Shown: positions 47,455-56,444, counted from the first letter of the stretch. The stretch is 64,000 nucleotides of DNA from an uncultured Chloroflexus sp. (GCF_937951745.1 NZ_CALFBQ010000056.1:1-64000), one strand, 5' to 3'. Notes: generated by a model not told the origin, from the letters alone. A program made the numbers and translations.

Positions 47455-48639
47455 CTACCAGCTACCTTGCCGATCCATCCGGATCATCCACTGGGCCGGA
47501 TTGCGGATCTCGTCAAGCGTTGGTAGATTCTCTGGTCGTTCCCATACCCGGCTGGCAAACGCAATCCCACGAGCAGAAACTACTGCATTGACAAAGGCTT
47601 CACCCTGCTGATATTGTGCCAGCTTCAGATCGAGACCAGTCAATCGAAAGACCATCTGATCAAGCAGTGTGCGCTGACGTTGGCGTTGAGCAATCTGCTG
47701 TTCGATCTGGCTGAAGCTGGGCAAGAGCCGGCGCCCAACCGCGTTCATCACATGGTTGCCATAGCCCTCAATAATCGACATCAGCGCCTGAATCCGGTCA
47801 AAGACCGCTCGCTGCTCAGGCGTCAGCACCGTCTCGAGCCAGTGCTGGCCGCTGCCGATCCCTTGCAGCAGCCGTGTAAGCATATCGACCAGACTGTTAC
47901 CGCTGCTCAGCATTTGCCCGCTAATGAAAGCAAAATTCTGTTCGAGCAGTTCGCGAAAGTAGCTACGCACCCACGGATACGCCTCGAACTCGAAGGCATG
48001 GGTCATTTCGTGCAACGTGATCCAGAGCCGGAAATCCTCGTCGCTCAGACCGAGTTGCTGCTGCACGCGGGCAATATTCGGCTCGACAAAGTAGAGCGCG
48101 CCGCCGGTCGCTTCCGCTGAGAGCAGGCTCAGATCGTACTGGCCAAGCACGCGCTGGGCCAAGTAGCCCAATAAGACGCCGATCTGCACCCCTAGCAGCT
48201 TGCTGCTTACATTATTCACAACCATCCCCAGCGCGCCGCGCCCGCCGCCGTTCTTCTCGTACAGCTCTTCGATCGGGCGGAAGAGCTGGTTAAACGAGAT
48301 GATATTCGCTTCGAGCCATTCGCGCCGGTCGAAGACAAAGATCCGGCTGACCGGTTCGGGCAAGCGCACGCCGAGATAATCCGCAATGAGCGGCTCACTG
48401 ATTGCCACCATGCGCGCATACTGTTCGCGGCGAAAGGCGCGGTTATCAACCGGTGCCTGTTCCCACTGCGAAATGCGCAATGCCGCTTGGCGGGCCTGCT
48501 CCCAGTCGATCAGGCCGATCTGCACGCGATTATCGTTGCGCGCGCGCGCCTCGAAATAGTAGCGTGCCGCTAAACCGGCGGCCATGCCTAACAAGAGGGC
48601 AGCGCCAAACCGGCGGAAATCGTTTTGATTGTTTGCCAA
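47455..48639 (-). CDS. DUF2342-type zincin-like metalloprotease homologue
   Basis: A 394-residue protein of the zinc-dependent metalloprotease family annotated near F420 genes in actinobacteria. It has the HEMTH motif (LHEMTHAFEFEAYPW) with a downstream glutamate in MSIIEGYGNHVMNAVG, the pattern of a zincin. An N-terminal hydrophobic stretch (FGAALLLGMAAGLAARYY) may anchor it. I place the start at TTG 48639 because GGAAAGGAG lies 6 bases upstream; a GTG at 48699 would add 20 residues with no ribosome site. Protease activity and substrates are not shown. Confidence 0.75.
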   Translation of the reverse strand: MANNQNDFRRFGAALLLGMAAGLAARYYFEARARNDNRVQIGLIDWEQARQAALRISQWEQAPVDNRAFRREQYARMVAISEPLIADYLGVRLPEPVSRIFVFDRREWLEANIISFNQLFRPIEELYEKNGGGRGALGMVVNNVSSKLLGVQIGVLLGYLAQRVLGQYDLSLLSAEATGGALYFVEPNIARVQQQLGLSDEDFRLWITLHEMTHAFEFEAYPWVRSYFRELLEQNFAFISGQMLSSGNSLVDMLTRLLQGIGSGQHWLETVLTPEQRAVFDRIQALMSIIEGYGNHVMNAVGRRLLPSFSQIEQQIAQRQRQRTLLDQMVFRLTGLDLKLAQYQQGEAFVNAVVSARGIAFASRVWERPENLPTLDEIRNPAQWMIRMDRQGSW

Positions 48640-48746
48640 TGCCAGCTCCTTTCCAATGGATGCTGCAATGATTTGGGATAACTGCTCAGAGTCTATCACG
48701 GTTCATGGACGTTTGTCCACTGTTACGTGTGCAATCGTCTCATTTC

Positions 48747-50594
48747 CTACGCCAACACTCGCTCATCGCCTTGGCGGCGCGTAATCCGCCGTTCGTCGAG
48801 ATGTTCGAGCAGAGCAACGGCATAGCGGCGCGAGATGCCGAAATGGTCACGCAGTTGGGCGACGGTGAGGCTGCCTTGAGTCTCGATCGCGGCCCGCACC
48901 CACGCCACCATCTCGGCATAAGCGGCAGGCAACAGGTAGAGATCGGGCGCAATCTTCACCAACAACCCCTGATCGAGCGCCCATGCAAGCAGCTCGCCGG
49001 CGAGATCAGGGGTTGGCGGCGCATACGGGGTGCGAGCCATCGCCGCCAGTTGCTGATCGAGTTGTCGCCGTTGCTCAGTGGTGGGTTGCGGCGCGAAATC
49101 GGCCAACCGCACGGTAGTCTCGTCAATGCCGATCCATCCCTCAGCCAGCGCTGTCGCCAGTATCCCCGCCCAGAGCCGCGCCGACACTTGTAGCCGCTGC
49201 CGCGCCTCTTCGCGCGGCATCCCGCGCCGGAGCGGAAACCGTTGGTGGTATGACGCCAGCGTCTCGCGCAAAGTTGCACGCAGCGACTCCCAGCCAGAGG
49301 TGCTGATCAATCCGTCATTGCCGAACACGGCGATTTGCCCGTTCGCCAGCAACGGCGGCAAGGCCGCTGCCGCTTCGGCCTCAGTCACTCCGGCAGCAAC
49401 CATCACCTCGGTCCGTAAGCGAGGACGGCCATCGGCTAGCGCTTGCAATATGCGCTCGGCGGGGCTGCCCTGCATACGGAGAGCCAGCGCCGCAATCACA
49501 TCAGCGCGAAACCGGCGATGGCGCGGCGGATGCGGATCGACCACGACGCCGCCAGCCACCGTCTGGCTCGGTGACGGAATGCGCAGAATGAAGCGATCGC
49601 CGGCAACCGCCGCCACCGGTCTCGCCAGCCGGATCTGCGCCCAGCCCTCCTCGCCGGGAGCTAGCTCGTCGGCGGCTAGCAACGTCAACCGGCACGGCGC
49701 TTCACTGCTGCCGATAAACAGATCGAGCGCCATATTGTGGCGCAGCGGCGGCGCATCTCGCACCACCCGCACCTGCGCATCGAGCAACGTGGTCGGGGTT
49801 AATGTCCCCGGCACAGCCAGCACATCGCCCCGGCCAACGTCGCGGTAGTGAACGCCGGCCAGATTCACCGCCACCCGCGTGCCGGGCAGCGCCTGCTCAA
49901 TCGGACGCTGGTGGCTCTGGAGGCCGCGAATCCGCGCTCGCAATCCTTGCGGCACAATTTCAACCTCTTGACCGATGCTTAGCGGGCCGTCGCGCAGCAC
50001 GCCCGTCACCACCGTGCCAAAGCCGGCTACTGCAAAACTGCGGTCAATCGCCAAGCGCGGCGCGCCATTGGCCCGATTGCACAGCGGTAATGTCTCAAGC
50101 AGCCGATCCAGCATCTGCACCAACTCGGCCAACCCGGCGCCGGTGCGGGCCGAGACTGGTACGACCGGCGCGGTTGCCAGCGCGCTCCCGGCTAATGTTG
50201 CCCGCACCTCATCACGCACCAGCGCCAGCCACTCGGCATCAACTAGATCGATCTTGCTCAACACCACGATCCCGTGGCTGATAGCAAGCAGGTCGATAAT
50301 CGCTAGATGCTCGCGGGTTTGCGGCATCACCGCCTCGTCGGCGGCGATCACCAACAGTACGACATCGATCCCACCGGCGCCGGCCAGCATATTCTTGATA
50401 AACCGCTCGTGGCCGGGCACATCGATCAGGCTCACTTCGCGCCCGCTCGGCAAAGTGAGCCACGCAAACCCTAGATCGATCGTCATCTCGCGCTGCTGTT
50501 CTTCCACCAGCCGATCGGGGTCAATGCCGGTTAATGCCTTGACCAAGGTTGATTTGCCGTGATCGACGTGGCCGGCAGTGCCGATAACAAACAT
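48747..50594 (-). CDS. selB: Selenocysteine-specific elongation factor SelB
   Basis: A 615-residue translational GTPase, close to E. coli SelB in length. It starts FVIGTAGHVDHGKSTLVKALTG (G1), has DVPGHERFIKNMLAG (G3) and SKID (G4), EF-Tu-like beta-barrel domains II and III, and from about residue 370 the winged-helix domains that bind SECIS RNA (a terminal QLRDHFGISRRYAVALLEHLDE is typical). No selA, selC, selD or evident selenoprotein occurs in this window, so use of selenocysteine cannot be confirmed here. Confidence 0.88.
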   Translation of the reverse strand: MFVIGTAGHVDHGKSTLVKALTGIDPDRLVEEQQREMTIDLGFAWLTLPSGREVSLIDVPGHERFIKNMLAGAGGIDVVLLVIAADEAVMPQTREHLAIIDLLAISHGIVVLSKIDLVDAEWLALVRDEVRATLAGSALATAPVVPVSARTGAGLAELVQMLDRLLETLPLCNRANGAPRLAIDRSFAVAGFGTVVTGVLRDGPLSIGQEVEIVPQGLRARIRGLQSHQRPIEQALPGTRVAVNLAGVHYRDVGRGDVLAVPGTLTPTTLLDAQVRVVRDAPPLRHNMALDLFIGSSEAPCRLTLLAADELAPGEEGWAQIRLARPVAAVAGDRFILRIPSPSQTVAGGVVVDPHPPRHRRFRADVIAALALRMQGSPAERILQALADGRPRLRTEVMVAAGVTEAEAAAALPPLLANGQIAVFGNDGLISTSGWESLRATLRETLASYHQRFPLRRGMPREEARQRLQVSARLWAGILATALAEGWIGIDETTVRLADFAPQPTTEQRRQLDQQLAAMARTPYAPPTPDLAGELLAWALDQGLLVKIAPDLYLLPAAYAEMVAWVRAAIETQGSLTVAQLRDHFGISRRYAVALLEHLDERRITRRQGDERVLA

Positions 50595-50786
50595 TGGCGA
50601 TCCATTCTGGCAAGATTGATAACAATAACGCTGATTCTATTGTACGGTGAAAATCACGAGATCAGCAGATAGCGAGCAAAGCCGCAGAGCGGTCAAATGC
50701 AAGAGTACCAAGAACGCAGAGAGCGCAAAGGGGGTTGGCATCACCACTCCCTTTCTCACGCTGCACCCTCGGCGGTAAACAACGTA

Positions 50787-50854
50787 CCTCCTCGCTCACC
50801 GTGAGGTGAGAGGGGCTAGGGGGTGCGGACCAGCAGCCCGCGCAACGGGCTTTG
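50787..50854 (-). repeat. Dispersed intergenic hairpin repeat, copy B
   Basis: Lies in the 368-bp gene-free stretch 50595-50962. Read on the minus strand it matches copy A (55209-55276): AAGCCCGyTGCGCrGGCTGCTGG, then a C-rich block, then a CTCAC/GTGAG-type hairpin. The rest of the gap holds an AACGCAGAGAGCGCAAAGG block (50715-50733) and a possible extended -10 TGCTAGAAT (50894-50902) for the next gene. Confidence 0.6.
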
Positions 50855-50962
50855 TCAGCATCGCCCAGCCTCCCTGCCAGTGGTAAGCGGCTATGCTAGA
50901 ATACAGATGTTCTGTTTGCCCCGCAAAGAAGGCTGGGGTAGGGGCCGGAAAACAACACCAGT

Positions 50963-51562
50963 ATGGAACATGCGATCAACCATCTCCGTACCGCTGATCC
51001 GCACCTTGCGTCGTGGATCGAACAGATCGGGCCATTTGCGCTCCAACCACAACCCCACGGCTTTGTGACGCTGGCCTATGCAATCATCAGCCAGCAAATC
51101 TCCCTCGCCGCTGCCCGCACTATCCGCAACCGGCTGGAAACGGCGCTTGGTGAACTCACGCCGGCAGCTATCCTTGCCGCTGAAGAGAGCACCTTGCGCG
51201 CCGCCGGCCTCTCGGCGCAAAAGAGCGCCTATCTGCGCGACCTTGCCGAACACATTGTGAGCGGGCGCCTCGAACTCGCCCACTTTCCCCTGCTCGACGA
51301 TGAAACAATCATTGGCCAACTGACGGCAGTAAAAGGGATTGGCCGCTGGACAGCGGAAATCTATATGATGTTCGCGTTGGGCCGGCTTGACGTGCTGCCC
51401 GCCGCCGATCTTGGCTTGCGCGACGCCGTGCGGCTGGTCTATGAGTTGCCGCGGATACCAACACCCCGTGAACTGTTTGCGCTCGGTGAACGCTGGCGAC
51501 CGTACCGCAGCGTCGCCTGCTGGTACCTCTGGCAAACCCGGCGCGCCATCCGGCAAAGTTAA
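50963..51562 (+). CDS. AlkA-like DNA-3-methyladenine glycosylase
   Basis: A 199-residue HhH-GPD glycosylase comprising the catalytic core without the extra N-terminal domain of E. coli AlkA. IISQQISLAAARTIRNRL, the hairpin LTAVKGIGRWTAEIYMMFALGRLDVLPAADLGL and its catalytic aspartate (AAD) match AlkA/Mag-type enzymes that excise alkylated purines. The first ATG is used; no strong ribosome site is visible. A lone repair gene just ahead of RNase PH. Confidence 0.86.
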   Translation: MEHAINHLRTADPHLASWIEQIGPFALQPQPHGFVTLAYAIISQQISLAAARTIRNRLETALGELTPAAILAAEESTLRAAGLSAQKSAYLRDLAEHIVSGRLELAHFPLLDDETIIGQLTAVKGIGRWTAEIYMMFALGRLDVLPAADLGLRDAVRLVYELPRIPTPRELFALGERWRPYRSVACWYLWQTRRAIRQS

Positions 51563-51632
51563 GCAATTGCACGTTGTATGATGTAGTTGCGTATGGTATG
51601 ATGCTGAACAAGAAGGAGTGAAATGGTTGCGT

Positions 51633-52385
51633 ATGATGCGAAGTGATGGCCGGGCGCCGGATCAATTGCGCCCTATCTCAATTGAGATTGGCGCCGCTCC
51701 GTATGCTGAAGGTTCGGCGCTGATTGCGTATGGCAACACCCGTGTGCTCTGCACTGCCACAATCGAAGACGGGGTGCCGGCGTGGATGCGCGGCCAGCAG
51801 AGTGGCTGGGTCACGGCTGAGTATGCGATGCTGCCCCGAGCAACATTGCAGCGCACCCGTCGTGAACGCAACGGCCCCAGCGGGCGCACCCAAGAGATTC
51901 AACGCTTAATCGGGCGCTCGTTACGAGCAGCGGTGGATCTCAACGCACTTGGTGAACGCACCATTACGATTGACTGCGATGTCTTGCAAGCCGACGGCGG
52001 CACCCGTACCGCATCGATCAGCGGCGGCTACGTGGCGCTTGCGCTGGCAGTTGAGTATCTCGTGCGCAGTGGCGCCGTCGAGAGCATGCCGGCTCTCACC
52101 CCGGTAGCCGCGGTCAGCGTCGGTATCTTACGAGATATGATGCTGCTCGATCTGTGTTACGAAGAAGATAGCCAAGCCGCCCTCGACTGCAATGTCGTTA
52201 TGAATGCCGAGGGCGCATTCATCGAAGTGCAAGCCACGGCGGAAGGCACACCGGTCAGTCGCAGCCAGCTCGATGCGCTCCTTGATCTGGCCGAACGCGG
52301 TATCCGCCAGATTCTAGCCGCACAGGCCGCGGCGCTGGCCAGCGTTCTGCCCAACAACACTGTGAGCCGAAACTCAGCACCGTAA
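51633..52385 (+). CDS. rph: RNase PH
   Basis: A 250-residue phosphorolytic 3'-exonuclease that trims tRNA ends. It begins [19 protein letters not shown], the usual start, with [19 protein letters not shown], the RNA-binding arginines around [27 protein letters not shown] and [15 protein letters not shown]. The start is at ATG 51633 or 51636; AAGGAG lies at 51613-51618, and an in-frame GTG at 51618 overlaps it. Next gene 66 bases downstream. Confidence 0.92.
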   Translation: MMRSDGRAPDQLRPISIEIGAAPYAEGSALIAYGNTRVLCTATIEDGVPAWMRGQQSGWVTAEYAMLPRATLQRTRRERNGPSGRTQEIQRLIGRSLRAAVDLNALGERTITIDCDVLQADGGTRTASISGGYVALALAVEYLVRSGAVESMPALTPVAAVSVGILRDMMLLDLCYEEDSQAALDCNVVMNAEGAFIEVQATAEGTPVSRSQLDALLDLAERGIRQILAAQAAALASVLPNNTVSRNSAP

Positions 52386-52451
52386 CTGCATGCTGCATGC
52401 GACGTGATGGCTCGCAACAGTCGCCCATCACAACGGGCGAGGAGGTTAAGA

Positions 52452-53675
52452 ATGATCGACGAGACCAAACGCGTCGCCAGTCGTCGCCACTTACGCTACG
52501 GATTAGCTTTTGAGCGTACCCAGCGCCCATTGGCGGCAGTTGATCATTTTCGTATGGCAATTGCCGCTGACCCGACCTTGCGTGATGCGCACAATGCGCT
52601 GGCGTTCCACTACCAGCAGCAAGGCTTGCTGGCGAAAGCCGCCGAAGAGTTTGCCGCTGTTGCCAATCTGGCTGACGACTACTTTGCCCATTTCAACCTC
52701 GGCTACGTCTTGATCGAGCTTGAACGCTACGACGAAGCCGAGCGTGAATTTCGCCGCTGCCTCGAACTTGACCCCGGCGACGCCGCCGCCCAACTCGAAC
52801 TGGCCTACATCCACGCGGCGCGTGGCGAGTACGCGACGGCGCTGGCCCTGCTCGAAACGCCACGCCAACGCTACTACGATGATTGGGCCGTCTTTCATCT
52901 GCTGGGCCGCTGCCTGTTTCAGTTGCAGCGCTATGATGAAGCACAACAAGCGTGGCAACAAGCGTTGGCGCTCGCCCCAACTTCCGACGCACAGTTTGAA
53001 TTGCTGGCCAGCTTGCAGAGCGTCGAACGGCGGCGCGAGTTTCATACGACCACCGGTCTCAAAGATGACCTTTACGTGCATGAGGGTGTCATTTGCCTTG
53101 GTTCGGCAACCGACGACGGGATCATCATTGCCCCTTTAGCCGACTATCACCTGAGCGAGGATGATGTCACCCGCACCCTCTACCGTTTCATCGCCTTAGC
53201 GCGGAGCAGCAACTGGCGCTTGGGTGGCATCACCGCACCCGACATCACCAGCAAACCGCTCGCCGCCGCGCTGGCCGCCTTGCTCGACATTCCGCTGCTC
53301 AACCTCCACCGCCTGCCTGAAACGACCGCACCGATTCTGATTGCGATTGCAGTGGGGAATTCCGCCGATCTCTTCACTCTCACCCGCGAACGACTGCCCG
53401 CCCCCGGCCCCGGTTTCTGCCTTGCACTCAACTGGACGCGGCAGAGCAAATTGTTGCCTGAAATCATTGGCGTGGTGGTGGAAGGTAAATGCACCATGCC
53501 GTGGGAGGCCGAACTATCCCACCTACCGCCGTCAGAGCGGGCCACCCGGATTCACCAGATTGCTGGACGGTTAGTACACCGCGTGCAATCGCTACCGGGC
53601 GAAGACAACCTGCCGCGCCAAATTCGTTATTACACCCGCCACCACCGCCGGTTGGCGATCAATGGATTGTTGTAG
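52452..53675 (+). CDS. TPR-repeat protein with unknown C-terminal domain
   Basis: A 407-residue protein. Residues about 8-175 form four to five tetratricopeptide repeats (NALAFHYQQQGLLAKAAEEF, FNLGYVLIELERYDEAEREF, LAYIHAARGEYATALALL, HLLGRCLFQLQRYDEAQQAW). Residues about 200-407 are a non-TPR domain I do not recognise (LKDDLYVHEGVICLGSATDDGIII and a basic end). GAGGAGG precedes the ATG. It is probably a cytoplasmic scaffold; no function assigned. Confidence 0.7.
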   Translation: MIDETKRVASRRHLRYGLAFERTQRPLAAVDHFRMAIAADPTLRDAHNALAFHYQQQGLLAKAAEEFAAVANLADDYFAHFNLGYVLIELERYDEAEREFRRCLELDPGDAAAQLELAYIHAARGEYATALALLETPRQRYYDDWAVFHLLGRCLFQLQRYDEAQQAWQQALALAPTSDAQFELLASLQSVERRREFHTTTGLKDDLYVHEGVICLGSATDDGIIIAPLADYHLSEDDVTRTLYRFIALARSSNWRLGGITAPDITSKPLAAALAALLDIPLLNLHRLPETTAPILIAIAVGNSADLFTLTRERLPAPGPGFCLALNWTRQSKLLPEIIGVVVEGKCTMPWEAELSHLPPSERATRIHQIAGRLVHRVQSLPGEDNLPRQIRYYTRHHRRLAINGLL

Positions 53676-53809
53676 AGGTTAGGAACGTACTCGTCGCAGA
53701 GTTCGACTGCGGCGGAGCGCAACAGCCCACCGAATCGCGCGCGTCATCGCAGCGAGGTGCGCTGGCATGGCGCGCTGCTAAGCTGCTTCAAGCCCTGCGC
53801 AAACCGCCC

Positions 53810-53838
53810 TTGACATACTAGAACAAATGGTCTATACT
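53810..53838 (+). promoter_or_regulatory. Strong promoter ahead of the repeat leader
   Basis: Perfect TTGACA (53810-53815), 17-base spacer, TATACT (53833-53838). There is no protein gene for about 390 bases downstream, so it makes either a long leader for the UV-endonuclease-like gene or a stand-alone RNA. Confidence 0.8.
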
Positions 53839-53844
53839 TATCTC

Positions 53845-54235
53845 AGGATACGCTTCCATGCTTAGGCTTCCGATGGAATGCGTTTGAACGGCTGTGCAGA
53901 GAAGATGCCAGCCACACAGAGATGGTGGCTGAACTGACAGGAGATTAGTGCAGGGGTACTACGCCATCGCCATTGCATGCCCACACGCTGATACATCATA
54001 GCCGCTTGCCGATGGATCACGATCAGAGCAACGCGGGGTTCGCTACGACGAGGCGAAACGGCCAGACATGACCCAGATCACGGCTATGGCGGAAGGAATT
54101 GGAAACGTTGCGATGGATCTCACTGAGAACAACGCGGGGTTCGCTATGACGAGGCGAAACGGCCAGACATGATCCAGATCACGGCTACGGCGGAACGCAT
54201 CGCAACCGTTTGTTGTTTTATTGTTTCAGCACACT
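53845..54235 (+). ncRNA. Candidate structured leader or small RNA
   Basis: Starting near 53845 the predicted transcript can form a hairpin ACGC(T)TCCAT / ATGGAATGCGT (53850-53883) and another CAGCCAC / GTGGCTG with a 9-base loop (53909-53931), then runs through two 101-base tandem units (54011-54212). It matches no RNA family I know. It could instead be the 5' leader of the next gene. Confidence 0.4.
54011..54212 (+). repeat. Two tandem 101-nt units
   Basis: Unit 1 is 54011-54111 and unit 2 is 54112-54212. Bases 54029-54094 and 54130-54195 differ at only three of 66 positions; the flanks are weaker but still alike. Each unit contains GTTCGC...GCGAAAC, able to form a short hairpin. Each also encodes a near-identical 19-residue frame, 54012-54071 and 54113-54172, both ending RRNGQT; small frames at 54068 and 54169 overlap them in ATGA. 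Coding or RNA function is undecided. Confidence 0.75.
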
Positions 54236-55135
54236 ATGATCCGGCTTGGATTCGCTGTCCGCACCGTCCACCAACCCGGCCTTGCCGGCGGTTCGCCGCC
54301 CCACCTCAGCATCGCACTCACGCACCTGAGCGATATGCTCGGCCACCTTGAACGCTATGCCATCCGGTTCTACCGCTTTGCCCTGCCGTGCCCCATCACA
54401 GCGGCCGATCTGGCAGATTGCCAAGCGCAGATCGAGCTGCTCGGCCATCGGATTGCGGCACTCAATTTGCGACTTGGGATCCACCTCGATCCAGCGCTGA
54501 GTCTTAGCCATCCCGATGAAGCTACGGCTGCCGGCACAATCACTGCCATTGAAGGCGCGGCACAACTCTTGGCGGCACTCGATCAGCCCAACACAACGAA
54601 CCACACCCTCGTAATCCATGCTGGCGCCGGCGATGATCCCGCACTCGAACGATTTACCCGCCGTTGGTCAGCCCTATCGGCCAATGCTCACTGGCGCACC
54701 GCCATCGAGCACACCACTACCGGCCCCTCGTTACGCGCCCTGCTTGGGCTAGCTACCTGCACCGGCGCGCCCATCGTGTTCGACTACCTCCATTTCCAGT
54801 TGCACAACCCCGATCAGTGGAGCTTGCCCGTTGCATTGGGGCTTTGCCTTGCCACATGGCCGCGCAATGTGCGTCCCGAAGTGCATCTAAGCAGCCAACG
54901 CAGCGAAGCTTACCTCTTGCCGGGGCGCAACGGCACGACGCGGGTGCTGCCGCCCCGATCCGGCCAGCACGCCGATTTTATCGTTACCCGCGACGCCATC
55001 GAGCTGCTCGCGGCCAGTCGTGGCTTACCGCCATTCGATCTGATGATCGAAGCCAAAGCCGGCGATTTAGCGCTGCTGCGCTTGCGCCACGACCTCGCGC
55101 GCTCTGCGCCGGAATGGGCCGAGCGGGTGGGGTGA
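54236..55135 (+). CDS. Divergent UV-damage endonuclease (UvsE/UVDE-like)
   Basis: A 299-residue TIM-barrel protein starting MIRLGFAVRTVHQPGL, with IRFYRFAL, LGIHLDP, LVIHAGAGDDPALERFTRRW, FDYLHFQLHNP, VHLSSQ, HADFI and DLMIEAKAGDLALLRLR. This motif order matches UV-damage endonucleases that nick 5' of photolesions. Several metal-site positions differ: the usual PPKxH reads RPEVH (Lys to Glu), and the usual glutamate-asparagine segment reads IEHTT. It may therefore be a paralogue with altered activity. It follows the strong promoter and repeat leader, with no obvious ribosome site. Confidence 0.72.
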   Translation: MIRLGFAVRTVHQPGLAGGSPPHLSIALTHLSDMLGHLERYAIRFYRFALPCPITAADLADCQAQIELLGHRIAALNLRLGIHLDPALSLSHPDEATAAGTITAIEGAAQLLAALDQPNTTNHTLVIHAGAGDDPALERFTRRWSALSANAHWRTAIEHTTTGPSLRALLGLATCTGAPIVFDYLHFQLHNPDQWSLPVALGLCLATWPRNVRPEVHLSSQRSEAYLLPGRNGTTRVLPPRSGQHADFIVTRDAIELLAASRGLPPFDLMIEAKAGDLALLRLRHDLARSAPEWAERVG

Positions 55136-55208
55136 AGTAACCTTCCTGCCCTCTCAGCAGAGAATAAGGACGGGCAGAACGTATGATATCAATGGGAACT
55201 ACGCTTAC

Positions 55209-55276
55209 GAAGCCCGCTGCGCAGGCTGCTGGCCCTCACCCCCGGCCCCCCTCTCCCACCGTGCGGTGGGAGAGAG
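55209..55276 (+). repeat. Dispersed intergenic hairpin repeat, copy A
   Basis: In the 507-bp gene-free interval 55136-55642. It runs GAAGCCCGCTGCGCAGGCTG, then a C-rich block and a perfect hairpin CTCTCCCACCG / CGGTGGGAGAG (55251-55274). It is homologous to the minus strand of 50787-50854. Confidence 0.65.
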
Positions 55277-55490
55277 GAGTGGAGAGGCGGAAAGATCCTT
55301 ACCCGCTCCCCAACCCTTTACGCTCTTCGCGTCTTTGCGTTGATCGTCCTCCGCGCCTTTGCTCACGCTGCACCTACGACGGAATCCGGTTGCCCCCTTT
55401 CCCCTCCTCCCGCTGGTCAGAAGAGGACTTGCAAGCTATTGGTCTGCGCGAGAGTGATCCACTCAGGCATATCTTCAGCTAAAGCAGGAG

Positions 55491-55521
55491 ATTGCTACGG
55501 GGGCTTCGCACCCCTCGCAAT
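55491..55521. repeat. Palindromic intergenic element
   Basis: ATTGCTACGGGG and CCCCTCGCAAT form an imperfect stem around GCTTCGCA. Elements with GAGATTGC...GCAATGAC ends are common dispersed repeats in bacterial intergenic DNA. No other copy of this type was noticed in the window. Confidence 0.4.
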
Positions 55522-55577
55522 GACAAAAGCCCACGCCCCGCACAATGATAGAAGTCTTGCCTTCAAGATTACGGCAC

Positions 55578-55607
55578 TTGTCACGCCTGCCTACTCGCCA
55601 GTATAAT
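55578..55607 (+). promoter_or_regulatory. Promoter of the cyclophilin gene
   Basis: TTGTCA (55578-55583), 18-base spacer, TATAAT (55602-55607), giving a leader of about 30 bases. Confidence 0.75.
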
Positions 55608-55642
55608 GCCTGCGACAGACGCAGATTGCATTGAGGTGTACT

Positions 55643-56386
55643 GTGAGCACACAACGTCCATCTTCAGCCCCTAACCCATTGGCTGGCATTGTAGCCATCG
55701 CCATTCTGCTACTGATCCTTGGCCTCGTCGCCGGTTTGTTGATCAGCCGGGCAGCGCCGCCAGCCGCCGCGCCAGCGCCAACCACACCGCCGCTCCCAAC
55801 CGTCGCTGCGCCTACCGCTGCGCCCATGCCGGCAGCAAGCGCAAGGCAGGTTATGCCAACCGCGACCACCTACCAATACAACAGCCCACCGCCAATGACG
55901 ATCGATCCGGCCAAGAAGTACACTGCGACCATCTATACTCCCCGCGGCGAGATTGTGATCGAGCTATTGCCCGACATTGCCCCGCAGACGGTCAACAATT
56001 TCGTTTTCCTCGCCCGCCAGAACTTCTACAACGGGTTGACGTGGCATCGCGTGCTGCCGAACTTTATGGCCCAAGGCGGCGATCCGCGCGGCGATGGCAC
56101 CGGCGGCCCCGGCTACTCAATTCCGGCTGAGTTTACCGATAAAATTCTCTTCGACCAACCCGGCATCGTCGCTATGGCCCGCTCGTCTGACCCTAACAGT
56201 GCCGGCTCGCAGTTCTTCATCACCACCGCGCCAGCCCCATGGCTCAACGAGCAATACACCATCTTTGGCCGCGTCATTCAGGGCCAAGAGATCGTTGACG
56301 GCATCCCGTTGCGCGATCCGAGCAATCCAGCCGATCTAGCGACGCCGGGTGAGACGATTCTGGGCATCACGATTACCGAGTCATAG
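55643..56386 (+). CDS. Membrane-anchored cyclophilin-type peptidyl-prolyl isomerase
   Basis: A 247-residue protein with one N-terminal transmembrane segment (about 15-36), a Pro/Ala/Thr-rich linker to about 85, and a cyclophilin domain (YTATIYTPRGEIVIELLPDIAPQTVNNFVFLARQ, WHRVLPNFMAQGGDPRGDGTGGPGY, AMARSSDPNSAGSQFFITTA). The catalytic arginine in HRV and the FMAQGGD and FFI residues are kept. It should fold exported proteins outside the membrane. The start is GTG 55643 with GAGGTG upstream; an ATG at 55631 is less favoured. Confidence 0.87.
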   Translation: MSTQRPSSAPNPLAGIVAIAILLLILGLVAGLLISRAAPPAAAPAPTTPPLPTVAAPTAAPMPAASARQVMPTATTYQYNSPPPMTIDPAKKYTATIYTPRGEIVIELLPDIAPQTVNNFVFLARQNFYNGLTWHRVLPNFMAQGGDPRGDGTGGPGYSIPAEFTDKILFDQPGIVAMARSSDPNSAGSQFFITTAPAPWLNEQYTIFGRVIQGQEIVDGIPLRDPSNPADLATPGETILGITITES

Positions 56387-56415
56387 CGAAACGCAAGCAG
56401 CGTCAAGCCTCTCCC

Positions 56416-56444
56416 GGAGCGGCGTTGCCAAGCAACGCCGCTCC
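56416..56444 (+). terminator. Terminator of the cyclophilin gene
   Basis: GGAGCGGCGTTG and CAACGCCGCTCC form a perfect 12-bp stem with loop CCAAG. Its 3' end touches the -35 box of the next promoter. Confidence 0.8.

Noticed and set aside
53845-54235. 6S RNA, tmRNA, SRP RNA or a guanidine-II type riboswitch
   Set aside because: No conserved core of these RNAs was found; the ACGA in one loop is not flanked by the required short stems.
53676-55642. CRISPR array
   Set aside because: Only two long units in tandem and a few hairpins; no short regular repeats with variable spacers.
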